Below are positions 43,649 through 52,157 of a DNA stretch of 64,000 nucleotides, in pieces; the stretch's first letter is position 1, and every line of letters starts with the position of its first letter. A model generated the notes under the pieces. That model searched no databases. It saw nothing but the letters and a program-made list of their open reading frames with translations, and was not told the DNA's origin. Both the position numbers and the translations under genes were made by a program. The DNA comes from Streptomyces smaragdinus (GTDB taxonomy: Bacteria > Actinomycetota > Actinomycetes > Streptomycetales > Streptomycetaceae): NCBI RefSeq assembly GCF_009604385.1, contig NZ_WEGJ01000012.1, positions 1 through 64,000 of the forward strand. The letters run 5' to 3'.

Positions 43649-43841
43649 AGCTCTCTCCGGGTCTTGAACGAGAGGTTGATTGCCGGCTGCGTTCATGCGA
43701 GGCATGCGGTACGGACCCTCGCGATCACCGCGAGATCCGTATCAGGCAGATGGCATACCGCACCACGATAGCCGCACCGGGGTCCGGATACGAAATCGGG
43801 GCCTGTCAGGGCCCCCGGCGATCCCGTACAGGGCACGAGGA

Positions 43842-43866
43842 AGCCCCCGTCCGGGGGACGGGGGCT
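43842..43866 (-). terminator. Terminator after nusG
   Basis: A perfect 11-bp stem (AGCCCCCGTCC, loop of three bases, GGACGGGGGCT) starts 20 bases after the nusG stop, so secE-nusG is a transcript separate from rplKA. Confidence 0.8.
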
Positions 43867-43885
43867 CCGGTGTCCTGCGGTGGTG

Positions 43886-44707
43886 CTAGTTCTTCTGGAT
43901 CTGGTCGAAGCTGAGCTCGACCGGCGTCTCGCGGCCGAAGATCTCGACCAGGCCCTTGACCTTCTTCGAGTCCGGGTTGATCTCGTTGATCGTGGCCTGC
44001 AGGGTGGCGAACGGGCCGTCCGTGACCGTGACCGAGTCGCCGACCTCGAAGTCCAGGACCTGGACCTCCAGCTTGCGCGACGGCATCGGCTTGCCCTCGG
44101 CCTCGGCGGCCTCGCGGGCGGCCTTCTCCTCGGCCTCCGGGGCGAGCATCTTGACGATCTCGTCCAGGGTCAGCGGGTACGGGTCGTAGGCGTTGCCCAC
44201 GAAGCCCGTGACGCCCGGGGTGTTGCGGACGACGCCCCAGGACTCGTTCGTCAGGTCCATGCGGACGAGCACATAGCCGGGGAGCTTGTTCTGCTTGACG
44301 TTCTTGCGCTCGCCGTTCTTGATCTGGACGATCTCTTCCTCGGGCACCTCGGCCTGGTAGATGAAGTCCTCGACGTTGAGCGAGACGGCGCGCTGCTCGA
44401 GATTCGCCTTCACGCGCTTCTCGTAGCCCGCGTAGGTGTGGATCACGTACCACTCGCCGGGAAGGGAGCGCAGCTCCTGGCGGAGGGCCTCGACGGGGTC
44501 GACCGGCTCGGCGGGCTCCGCGGCCTCTGCGGCGTCCTCAGACTCGTCGTCCGCCTCGGCGGGCTCCTCGGCCTCGGTGTCGTCGTCGGCGGCGACCTCG
44601 TCGTTTGTCTCGACCTGCTCGGCGTCGTCGGTCTCGACGTCGGCGACCGCCGCAGTCTCCTCACCCTCCAGGGGATCGACTGCGTCGTTCAGGTTCGGGT
44701 CAGACAC
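43886..44707 (-). CDS. nusG: Transcription termination/antitermination factor NusG
   Basis: NusG binds RNA polymerase and links it to Rho or to the ribosome through uS10. The 273-residue protein has the NGN domain (EWYVIHTYAGYEKRVKANLE, about 85-190) and the KOW domain (DFEVGDSVTVTDGPFATLQ, about 215-270). Residues 1-75 are an acidic, Ala/Glu/Asp-rich extension absent in E. coli but usual in actinobacteria. It lies 40 bases after secE. Confidence 0.97.
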   Translation of the reverse strand: MSDPNLNDAVDPLEGEETAAVADVETDDAEQVETNDEVAADDDTEAEEPAEADDESEDAAEAAEPAEPVDPVEALRQELRSLPGEWYVIHTYAGYEKRVKANLEQRAVSLNVEDFIYQAEVPEEEIVQIKNGERKNVKQNKLPGYVLVRMDLTNESWGVVRNTPGVTGFVGNAYDPYPLTLDEIVKMLAPEAEEKAAREAAEAEGKPMPSRKLEVQVLDFEVGDSVTVTDGPFATLQATINEINPDSKKVKGLVEIFGRETPVELSFDQIQKN

Positions 44708-44747
44708 GTGGCTGCTTCTTCCTGGTACTCAAGGCTGCGCGAAAGGG

Positions 44748-45026
44748 TCAGCCGAAGACGTACTTGATGACTTCGGTGAAACCCAAGTCAATCACGGTCA
44801 CGAGACCGATGACGATGACAACGAAGATGATGACGACCGTCGTGTACGTCGACAGCTGGTTCCGGGTCGGCCAGACGACCTTGCGCAGCTCCGCGATGAT
44901 CTGGCGGTAGAACAGCCCGAGGCGGGCCAGTGGGCCCTTCTTGCCACGCTTACCGCCCTTCTTGGCGGTCTTGGTGTCGCCGTCAGGGCGCTCAGGCGTT
45001 GCGGTGGAGCCAATGGCGTCCGTCAC
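44748..45026 (-). CDS. secE: Preprotein translocase subunit SecE
   Basis: SecE clamps SecY in the translocon. Starting from the GTG at 45026 (MTDAIGSTATPERPDGD), behind GAGGAC, it has 92 residues. A Lys/Gly-rich stretch (AKKGGKRGKKG) is followed by the amphipathic helix FYRQIIAELRKVVWPTRNQL and one membrane helix (VVIIFVVIVIGLVTVI). The longer open frame runs back into the tRNA-Trp region and is rejected. Confidence 0.95.
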   Translation of the reverse strand: MTDAIGSTATPERPDGDTKTAKKGGKRGKKGPLARLGLFYRQIIAELRKVVWPTRNQLSTYTTVVIIFVVIVIGLVTVIDLGFTEVIKYVFG

Positions 45027-45146
45027 TGCGTCCTCACCTGATCCCGGGTCGTGGCCGTGCCGCGCCCGGTTGAGCCGCACGGCGATGTGCATCGCTGTTG
45101 TACGTGGTGCTAGGCGCGCCGCGATCCGGCTGGCGGATGCGAGCTG

Positions 45147-45219
45147 CAGGGCCGGAGGGACTTGAACCCCCAACCGCTGGTTTTGGAGACCAGTGCTCTA
45201 CCAATTGAGCTACGACCCT
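45147..45219 (-). tRNA. tRNA-Trp (CCA anticodon)
   Basis: The minus strand folds as a 73-base cloverleaf: acceptor AGGGTCG/CGGCCCT, D-loop with AGCTCAATTGGTAGAGC, anticodon stem CTGGT-CTCCAAA-ACCAG with CCA, T-arm GGGGGTTCAAGTCCCTC and discriminator G. The 3' CCA is not encoded. A TAGGTT -10-like hexamer lies 14 bases upstream (45233-45238). The gene lies before secE, as is usual in Streptomyces. Confidence 0.95.
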
Positions 45220-45412
45220 TTGTGACGACCTCAACCTACCGCATCCCACCGCGTATACCGAAGAGTGCACGCTGTGAATGCCGCTGCTGAGGGCACGAGG
45301 AGTGAGTGTACGTGCTCAGCGCCCGCACGTCGAACGGAAGGTCACGGACCGCGTCCGTCCGGGGGGCGGAACGGATGTGCCCGCGGCCCCCGGTGTCTGG
45401 AACGATGGCCCC

Positions 45413-46651
45413 ATGACCGATGCAACAGCTGCCGTAACGTCCCCCACCGAGCGCCGGGTGTCGGCCCGCGTCGGTGCGATCTCCGAGTCGGCGACGCTGG
45501 CCGTCGACGCCAAGGCGAAGGCGCTCAAGGCCGCCGGCCGCCCGGTGATCGGCTTCGGCGCCGGCGAGCCCGACTTCCCCACGCCCGGGTACATCGTCGA
45601 CGCCGCCGTCGAGGCCTGCCGCAACCCGAAGTACCACCGCTACACGCCCGCGGGCGGACTGCCCGAGCTGAAGGCCGTGATCGTCGCCAAGACGCTGCGC
45701 GACAGCGGCTACGAGGTGGAGCCGGCCAACGTGCTGGTGACCAACGGCGGCAAGCAGGCCATCTACGAGGCCTTCGCCGCGATCCTCGACCCGGGCGACG
45801 AGGTCATCGTCCCGACCCCGTACTGGACCACCTACCCCGAGTCGATCCGCCTGGCGGGCGGCGTCCCGGTCGACGTGGTGGCCGACGAGACCACCGGCTA
45901 CCGGGTGACCGTGGAGCAGCTGGAGGCGGCCCGTACGGACCGTACGAAGGTGCTGCTCTTCGTCTCCCCGTCCAACCCGACGGGCGCGGTCTACACCCGC
46001 GAACAGATCGAGGCCGTCGGCCGCTGGGCGGCGGAGCACGGGCTGTGGGTGCTCACCGACGAGATCTACGAGCATCTGGTGTACGGCGACGCGTCGTTCC
46101 ACTCGCTGCCCGTCGTGGTCCCCGCGCTGCGCGAGAAGTGCATCGTGGTCAACGGTGTCGCCAAGACGTACGCGATGACCGGCTGGCGTGTCGGGTGGGT
46201 CATCGGCCCGAAGGACGTGGTGAAGGCCGCGACGAACCTGCAGTCGCACGCCACGTCGAACGTCTCCAACGTGGCGCAGGTCGCCGCGCTGGCCGCCGTC
46301 TCCGGCGATCTGTCGGCCGTGGCCGAGATGCGGGAGGCGTTCGACCGCCGCCGCAAGACGATCGTGCGGATGCTGAACGAGATCGACGGCTTCGTCTGCC
46401 CCGAGCCGGAGGGCGCCTTCTACGCGTACCCCTCGGTGAAGGGTGTGCTGGGCAAGGAGATCCGCGGCAAGCGCCCGCAGAGCTCCGTGGAGCTGGCGTC
46501 GCTGATCCTCGACGAGGTCGAGGTCGCCGTGGTCCCGGGCGAGGCGTTCGGCACGCCGGGCTATCTGCGGCTGTCGTACGCGCTGGGCGACGAGGACCTG
46601 GTCGAGGGCGTGTCGCGGATCCAGAAGCTGCTGGCGGAGGCGCAGGACTGA
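45413..46651 (+). CDS. aspC: Pyridoxal-phosphate aminotransferase (aspartate type)
   Basis: The 412-residue class I aminotransferase probably exchanges amino groups between aspartate and 2-oxoglutarate. Motifs include GAGEPDFPTP, TNGGKQAIYEAF, VSPSNPTGAVYT, DEIYEHLVY and the PLP lysine in NGVAKTYAMTGWRVGW. The start is the ATG at 45413 (MTDATAAVTSPTERRVSAR); the earlier open codons are not needed. The neighbourhood secE/tRNA-Trp/aspC is conserved in the genus. Substrate range cannot be told from sequence. Confidence 0.92.
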   Translation: MTDATAAVTSPTERRVSARVGAISESATLAVDAKAKALKAAGRPVIGFGAGEPDFPTPGYIVDAAVEACRNPKYHRYTPAGGLPELKAVIVAKTLRDSGYEVEPANVLVTNGGKQAIYEAFAAILDPGDEVIVPTPYWTTYPESIRLAGGVPVDVVADETTGYRVTVEQLEAARTDRTKVLLFVSPSNPTGAVYTREQIEAVGRWAAEHGLWVLTDEIYEHLVYGDASFHSLPVVVPALREKCIVVNGVAKTYAMTGWRVGWVIGPKDVVKAATNLQSHATSNVSNVAQVAALAAVSGDLSAVAEMREAFDRRRKTIVRMLNEIDGFVCPEPEGAFYAYPSVKGVLGKEIRGKRPQSSVELASLILDEVEVAVVPGEAFGTPGYLRLSYALGDEDLVEGVSRIQKLLAEAQD

Positions 46652-46682
46652 GGCCGTCCGGGGGGAGGGGTGGGCCGGGTGC

Positions 46683-47831
46683 TCACTCCTCCTTCGGCGG
46701 CTCGGGCATCTCCACCAGCGGCAGTGTCTTCACGCCCTTCTTGAACGCGGCCTGGGCCTGCGGGCCCGAGGTGAACGTCCAGTCGGTGCCGCCGCCCTCC
46801 TCGCGCGTGTACTGGAACCAGATGAAGCCCACGACGTCGTCCCGGCCCGCCAGCCAGGGGAAGAAGGTGTCGGTGAACGACACCTTCACCTGCCCCGGCC
46901 GTGCCCCCGTCTCGGTGATGAGCAGCGGCTTGGCGGTGAACTCGCGGATCGTGTCGAGTGTCGGCTCCATGACGTCGGCGGCGTCGGTCTCCGTCGAGCC
47001 GTACGCGGACAGGCCGATCCAGTCGACGTACTCGTCGCCCGGGTAGAGCGACTCCAGGGGCACGTCCGCCGCGCCGCGCAGGATGTTCGGCGACCAGATC
47101 CAGATCACGTTGTCGGCGCCTGCCCGGTCGAAGATCTTGCGGATGTGCCGCCAGGCGGCGGTGTACTCCCCGGGCCGGTTGCCGTTCCACGCCTGGGCCC
47201 AGGGGTACCAGCGACCGTTCATCTCGTGCGCCATCCGGATCGCGACCGGCCAGCGGTCCTTCGCCACGGCGGCGGCGAACTTCTCGATGTACGGGTCGTG
47301 GTCGCCGTCGACGATCGTGCGCAGCCGGTACTCCGGCTGTTCGGTGCCGTGGTCCTTGCCGGCCCACGGCTCCCAGGACAGCACCGGCAGCGCCCGCTGG
47401 TCGTGGGCGGCCTGGACGGCCGAGGGGTCGAATTCCTGCGTCCACTTGACGAAGTACTCCGCCATGTTGGGGGCCACGCCGCCCGCGTCCTTGGTGACCT
47501 TCCGCAGGACGGAGGGGCGCCAGGGCACGTGCGGGGCGGCGATGCCGAAGTACTTCGCGCCGCCCCCGGGGTTCAGGAAGCGGTCCTTGCCGGGAATCGG
47601 CGTGCCGTCCTCCCGTACGGCCGGCAGGGCGATGTCGCGCCCGTCGCGGGCCGCCGCGGGGACGGGCGCCGGGTTGTGTTCGCCCAGCGCGTACGAGCCG
47701 GCGCCGACGACCAGCGCGGCGAGCAGCCCGAGGGCGACGACCAGCCCGGTGCGGGGACCGGCGCCCTTCTTCTTGCGGGCCTTGCGGCGGCCGCGGCCCC
47801 CCGTGTCCCGTGCGCGTGCCGCCACCGTCAC
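46683..47831 (-). CDS. Membrane-anchored GH26 glycoside hydrolase (paralogue A)
   Basis: This 382-residue protein starts at GTG (MTVAARARDT) and overlaps the upstream gene's stop by four bases (GTGA). It has a basic cytoplasmic start, one membrane helix (29-49) and an extracellular GH26 barrel. The acid/base is Glu203 in MAHEMNGRWYPW and the nucleophile Glu307 in LLITETG. GNRPGEYTAAWRHI and LYPGDEYVDWIGLSAYG are shared with the two other copies. GH26 enzymes cut beta-mannans or mixed beta-glucans; here it is last in a synthase operon, so trimming of the nascent polymer is likely. The target is unknown. Confidence 0.85.
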   Translation of the reverse strand: MTVAARARDTGGRGRRKARKKKGAGPRTGLVVALGLLAALVVGAGSYALGEHNPAPVPAAARDGRDIALPAVREDGTPIPGKDRFLNPGGGAKYFGIAAPHVPWRPSVLRKVTKDAGGVAPNMAEYFVKWTQEFDPSAVQAAHDQRALPVLSWEPWAGKDHGTEQPEYRLRTIVDGDHDPYIEKFAAAVAKDRWPVAIRMAHEMNGRWYPWAQAWNGNRPGEYTAAWRHIRKIFDRAGADNVIWIWSPNILRGAADVPLESLYPGDEYVDWIGLSAYGSTETDAADVMEPTLDTIREFTAKPLLITETGARPGQVKVSFTDTFFPWLAGRDDVVGFIWFQYTREEGGGTDWTFTSGPQAQAAFKKGVKTLPLVEMPEPPKEE

Positions 47832-49393
47832 CGACCTGCCTTCGTGCTGTAGAGGGTGACGCGCAGCCCGCCGGGGAACTCCCGGGACCGCTGGGGGACG
47901 AAGGCGGAGCGCAGGTACTTCCACTGCACGTCCGCCATCCCGGCGTACGGGTCGGCGGCCGGGGCCGTGGACAGCAGCCAGATCCGCTCGGCGCCCTTGG
48001 CGCACACCACGGGCGCCGTGCAGGCCTCGCCGGTGTAGGTGCCGTCGCGCTGGGGGCTGACGGCGACGAAGGCGTTCCAGGGGCTGTGGCGGCGCAGCTG
48101 GTACGCGGCGGCCGGCATCACGGCGGCCTGGTCGCCGCCGTACACGAAGCCGTCGCCGGGCTCACGCAGCTTCTCGACGTACGCCACGGCCGCCCGCAGA
48201 TCAGGCCGCCCGTCCTGCGGGACCGCGTACAGCCCGGGGAAGAGCCGCAGGCCGACCGCGCCGACCGCCACCGCGGCGACCAGGCCCACGGTGTACTGGC
48301 GGCGCGTACGCCCGTCTCCGCGGCCCGGGAGGAGCCGGCCGAGGCGGCATACGCCGAGGGCGGCGAGGAGGGCCGTCGCGGGCAGGAGGAAGACGAAGGA
48401 CGCCGGTTCGAACAGGTCGATCCGAGGGGTCAGCGCGTACGTCAGCGCGGGCGGCAGCAGCGCCCACACCGCGAGGCCCACCCCCGGCAGCCGCCCCAGG
48501 ACCAGCCCGAGCAGCGCCAGGACGCCCAGCGCGACCGCGACCTGGTCGGAGCCGAACACGACGGCGGGCAGCTCACGGAGCTCGCCCGGGGAGGGGCGCC
48601 CGGTGGCCCGGTGCGCCGGCTGCCCGGCGGCCAGCATCGCGACCCCCGCCAGCACGAAGAACGGCACCATCGTCACCGCGCCCCACGCCCCCGCCCGCTG
48701 CCGGTCGGTGGCCCGTACGATCAGCAGATGCGCGGCCACCACGGCGCTGGCGACCAGCTGGACCAGCCCCGTGACCAGCACCCCGAGCGTGTAGCCGCCC
48801 CAGCGGTCGGAGCCCTCGTGGTCCAGCGCCCGGTACAGCAGCAGCGCCGTCGCCACCGTGACCAGCGCCGCCAGCCCCCACGGCTGGGCGTCCTGGGCCG
48901 TGCGGGTGGTGGCCGGCAGCACCGCGTACAGCAGCCCGGCGACCAGCCCGGTCGGCGTGTCGGCCAGCCGCCGGCCGAGGAGGACCAGCAGCCCGGCGGT
49001 CACCGCCACGGCCAGCACCGACGGCAGCCGCAGCGCCGCCGGGGAGTCGCCGAGGACCAGCACCCAGAGCTTGAGCAGGGCGTAGTACGGGGCGAATCCC
49101 ACGTCCGTGGTGTTCAGCAGCCGCCCCAGCTCGCCCCACGTCAGCCGCGCCGCCCACCAGGCGGCCGATTCCTCCTGCCGTACCGGCGCGTCCGCCAGCC
49201 GGAACATGCCGAGCCCGAGGGCCACCAGCGCGGGCACGAACACGGCGGCGGCCACCGCGCCGGAGCGCCGGGGTGGCTCCTGAGGACCGTCCCCGCCGGA
49301 GGGGGCCGCCCGCTCGGGCGCCCGCGGCTGCGGGATGACCTTGATCGGGATGGTGTCCGACGGATCGAGCAGATACCCGTCCCGGCGGCTCAT
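47828..49393 (-). CDS. GT39/ArnT-like membrane glycosyltransferase
   Basis: This 521-residue polytopic protein has about ten to eleven hydrophobic segments, starting MSRRDGYLLDPSDTIPIKV. Members of this GT-C group move sugars from polyprenyl carriers on the outer face. An acidic pair in the first outer loop (PVRQEESAAWW) stands where the catalytic Asp/Glu of the group sits, and the C-terminal part (YVEKLREPGDGFVYGGDQAA) is extracytoplasmic. Its ATG overlaps the stop of the GH26 gene upstream (ATGA). It may add side sugars to the polymer made by the GT2 synthase. Confidence 0.75.
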   Translation of the reverse strand: MSRRDGYLLDPSDTIPIKVIPQPRAPERAAPSGGDGPQEPPRRSGAVAAAVFVPALVALGLGMFRLADAPVRQEESAAWWAARLTWGELGRLLNTTDVGFAPYYALLKLWVLVLGDSPAALRLPSVLAVAVTAGLLVLLGRRLADTPTGLVAGLLYAVLPATTRTAQDAQPWGLAALVTVATALLLYRALDHEGSDRWGGYTLGVLVTGLVQLVASAVVAAHLLIVRATDRQRAGAWGAVTMVPFFVLAGVAMLAAGQPAHRATGRPSPGELRELPAVVFGSDQVAVALGVLALLGLVLGRLPGVGLAVWALLPPALTYALTPRIDLFEPASFVFLLPATALLAALGVCRLGRLLPGRGDGRTRRQYTVGLVAAVAVGAVGLRLFPGLYAVPQDGRPDLRAAVAYVEKLREPGDGFVYGGDQAAVMPAAAYQLRRHSPWNAFVAVSPQRDGTYTGEACTAPVVCAKGAERIWLLSTAPAADPYAGMADVQWKYLRSAFVPQRSREFPGGLRVTLYSTKAGR

Positions 49394-50562
49394 GCCCCGC
49401 CCCCGGTCTTCGCGGGGCCGGTGGCCAGCTCCAGGGTGGCGAGGCCGGCCTGGAACGCCTGCTGGACCTCGTGGCTGGAGGTGAAGCGCCAGTTGGAGCG
49501 GGCGCCGGTGTCGCGGTCCTTCTGCATCCAGATGAACCCGATGATCTCGTCGTGCTTCTTCAGCCAGGGGAAGAAGGCGTCCATCCAGGCGAGCTGGTCG
49601 TCGTCGATCTGGGCGCCGGTCTCCATGATCATCAGGGGTTTGTCGCTGAAGGTGCGGATCTCCTTCATCGTCGCGCCGAAGGTGATCTCGGGGGACTTCT
49701 CGCGGACGCCGTAGCCGGTCATGCCGATCCAGTCGACGTACTCGTCGCCCGGGTAGAGGGGTTCCAGCCGTTCCTCCGGCTCGGGGCGGACGATGTTGGG
49801 CGCCCAGATCCAGATCACGTTGTCGGCACCGGCCTGCTGGAAGAGGTCGTACACGTGCTGGTACGCCTTGACGTACTCGCCCCGGTGGTTGCCGTTGACG
49901 CGCTCCGCCCACGGGTACCAGATGCCGTTCATCTCGTGCCCGAAGCGCAGGGCCACGGGAAGCTTCGTGCCGGCGATGTCGCGGGCGGTCTTGGTGATGT
50001 ACGCGTCGAACTTGCCGTCGATGATGTTGGCCAGCCGGTAGCGGGGCTGGATGATGTTCGACTTCAGTACGGTGCCGGGCGTCGGGTTCTGCCGGCCTCC
50101 GCCCCACGGCTCCCAGGTGAGCACCGGCAGCGTGCCGTGCTGCCAGGAGGCGGTGACGGAGTAGGGGTTGAACTTCTGGTGCCAGGCCAGGAAGAACGAC
50201 GTCATGCTGGGGCGTATGCCGCCCGCGTCGGCGGCGAGCTGGTTCAGCTCCTTCTTGTCGTACGGCGCGTTCTCCGTCGCGGCGCCGAAGTAGACGCCCT
50301 CCGGGTCCAGGTACTGCTCCTTGACGGGGACGTCGGAGCGGGCCTCGCCCTTGAGCCGGTCGACGAGCCCGGGCCCGTCCTCCTGGCGGCCGAGACCGCT
50401 GAGGCCGTTGTCCTCCGCGTTGGTCGTGACCAGCATGTACACCCCGTACGACAGGGCCGCCAGGACGACCATGTTGAAGGCCATCCAGATCCGCAGCCGG
50501 ATCCCGCTGCCCCGGTTCCACCAGTGCAGCTGCCGGCGCCGCCGGGCACCCCGCCTAGACAC
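49390..50562 (-). CDS. Membrane-anchored GH26 glycoside hydrolase (paralogue B)
   Basis: This is a 390-residue protein from a GTG that overlaps the GT2 stop by eight bases. An Arg-rich N-terminus (MSRRGARRRRQLHWW), one membrane helix (26-46) and a GH26 barrel are present. Glu210 (LRFGHEMNGIWYPW) and Glu314 (LMIMETGAQ) are the expected acid/base and nucleophile. The segment PVLTWEPWGGGRQNP and a longer insert before it distinguish it from the other copies. Being second in the operon, it is well placed to act on the synthase product at the membrane surface. Confidence 0.87.
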   Translation of the reverse strand: MSRRGARRRRQLHWWNRGSGIRLRIWMAFNMVVLAALSYGVYMLVTTNAEDNGLSGLGRQEDGPGLVDRLKGEARSDVPVKEQYLDPEGVYFGAATENAPYDKKELNQLAADAGGIRPSMTSFFLAWHQKFNPYSVTASWQHGTLPVLTWEPWGGGRQNPTPGTVLKSNIIQPRYRLANIIDGKFDAYITKTARDIAGTKLPVALRFGHEMNGIWYPWAERVNGNHRGEYVKAYQHVYDLFQQAGADNVIWIWAPNIVRPEPEERLEPLYPGDEYVDWIGMTGYGVREKSPEITFGATMKEIRTFSDKPLMIMETGAQIDDDQLAWMDAFFPWLKKHDEIIGFIWMQKDRDTGARSNWRFTSSHEVQQAFQAGLATLELATGPAKTGGGA

Positions 50563-51874
50563 TCATCATCACCGATCCCCCGAGCATCATCCCCCCCAAC
50601 ACATACGGCACGAGCACCAGCGCGCTGCGGGTCTTCTCGCCGGCGAAGCTGTCCTTGCGGGTGCCCCAGCTGGCGTTGTGCGCGCAGCGGAAGAACCCCA
50701 GGAGCCGTACCGGGAGCAGCAGAAACGTATTGATGATCATGAAAGTCGGCAGAAACAGCAGATCCTGCGGCCGGTACGCGAAATGCCGGCCGAACCGCAC
50801 CATCAGCGAGAACAGCGACATCACCCCCGCCAGCAGGAGCAGCAGCACCAGATAACGGGTCGGGTCATCCGGCAGCGGCAGTTCGCCGTACACGCTGGGA
50901 CCGCTGGTCTGGAACGCGGCCGCCACCCAGGAGGCAAACGTGCCCAGCAGTACGAACGGCACCAGCACGTCCGCCGCGTAGAACACGGCGAGCATCCGGG
51001 CGTTGCGCAGCATCCACGGCATCATCCGCAGGGTGTTGTACTGCGAGCCGCGCGCCCAGCGGTACTGCTGCTTGGCCAGCTTCTTCAGCTGCAGCGGCGC
51101 GTCCGTGTAGACCAGGGACGTCGACTGGTAGACGGTCCGGTACCCGGCCTTCAGCGCGTAGTTGGTGAGCGTGCGGTCGTCGCTCACCTCCAGGAAGACG
51201 CCGAGGAACTTCTCGCCCAGGAAGGCGTCCATGCAGTCGAAGAGGATGTGGCTGCGGAACGCGATGGTGCGTCCCGGCAGACAGCCCACGGTCCCGAGCA
51301 CGCTCATCGCCGGCATGGAGTACTGGCAGCGCACGCTCTCCAGCCAGTCCGCCCACCGGGTCAGCACGGTCCGGCTCGGCTGCAGGATCCGCTGGCGGGT
51401 GGTCACCCCGCCGATCCGGCGGTCGCGGAACGGCTTGATCAGCTCGCTCAGCGTGTTGCCGGTCCAGATGGTGTCCGAGTCGACCAGTACGGCGATCTCA
51501 CCGGAGGACACCTCCAGGCCCACCTTGAGGGCGTTGCGCTTGCCCGGGATCTCCGTCCAGAGCCAGTGGACGCCCATGTCCCGGCAGATCCACTCCAGGG
51601 CCTCGTTGCGGCGGCCGTTGATCACCACGATGATCTCGGTCGGCCGCTGTTCGATGATCCGGCCGAGCACCTCGCGGAAGAGGTCCTCCGGCTCGTCCAC
51701 GACCGGGATGATCACCGATGTGGTGGCCTCGAAGGGCGCCTTCCACGGCTTGTAGCGGCGGGCGAGGACGACCTTGATCAGCCACAGCAGCCACACCAGG
51801 CCCATGAAGACGGCGAAGGGGTAGACCACTCCTCGGAGCGCGAACTCACGCAGCTCCAGCAAGAACGCAAGCAT
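50555..51874 (-). CDS. Processive family 2 glycosyltransferase (polysaccharide synthase)
   Basis: A 439-residue membrane enzyme of the cellulose/hyaluronan/chitin synthase type. After an N-terminal membrane helix (15-37) comes the cytoplasmic GT2 domain with Asp60 (IIPVVDEPED), the D-x-D site Asp132/Asp134 (VLVDSDT), GCLPGR (198-202), an SDD motif at 231-233 and QQYRW (269-273), the signatures of beta-linked polymer synthesis with export. Several C-terminal helices (about 295-440) would form the channel. It leads the operon with two GH26 genes and a GT39. The sugar (glucose, mannose, GlcNAc or other) is not readable from the motifs. Confidence 0.88.
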   Translation of the reverse strand: MLAFLLELREFALRGVVYPFAVFMGLVWLLWLIKVVLARRYKPWKAPFEATTSVIIPVVDEPEDLFREVLGRIIEQRPTEIIVVINGRRNEALEWICRDMGVHWLWTEIPGKRNALKVGLEVSSGEIAVLVDSDTIWTGNTLSELIKPFRDRRIGGVTTRQRILQPSRTVLTRWADWLESVRCQYSMPAMSVLGTVGCLPGRTIAFRSHILFDCMDAFLGEKFLGVFLEVSDDRTLTNYALKAGYRTVYQSTSLVYTDAPLQLKKLAKQQYRWARGSQYNTLRMMPWMLRNARMLAVFYAADVLVPFVLLGTFASWVAAAFQTSGPSVYGELPLPDDPTRYLVLLLLLAGVMSLFSLMVRFGRHFAYRPQDLLFLPTFMIINTFLLLPVRLLGFFRCAHNASWGTRKDSFAGEKTRSALVLVPYVLGGMMLGGSVMMSV

Positions 51875-52157
51875 GTCGTCCTAGCGCCTGGCCCCGTGCG
51901 GCCCTGTCGTATCGGCGCGTCTCGGTGAACACATTTCCTGATCAAGAGTTCTATCAGACCGCTTTCAGCAGTCGCCAGGATCGGCAAGTAGCTGTAACCA
52001 AACGCTCACGAACAATTGGGTTCCGTGCAGGCGCAGTTGTGCCGTGGATCACCTCCCCGGCCGCGCGCCGCCGGCGGCGTTCCGTACGCTAGGGGGCGCC
52101 CGGGGGGCGGCGGCTCGGAGACCCCGCCGGAGATCTCGCCGGAGACAGAGAGCGGAC
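51875..52157. promoter_or_regulatory. Divergent promoter region of the GT2/GH26 cluster
   Basis: These 283 bases separate the GT2 operon from the divergent GH26 gene and must carry both promoters. The middle (51940-52030) is richer in A/T than its surroundings. TTGCCGAT (minus strand, 51980-51987) lies 106 bases before the GT2 start, similar to the LAXTG upstream element, but eight bases could be chance. I could not fix -10/-35 pairs. Confidence 0.4.

Noticed and set aside
49393..50521. N-terminal extension of the GT39-like protein to 897 residues
   Set aside because: The extension reads the GH26-B gene in a wrong frame; the ATG at 49393 overlapping the GH26-B stop is the natural start.
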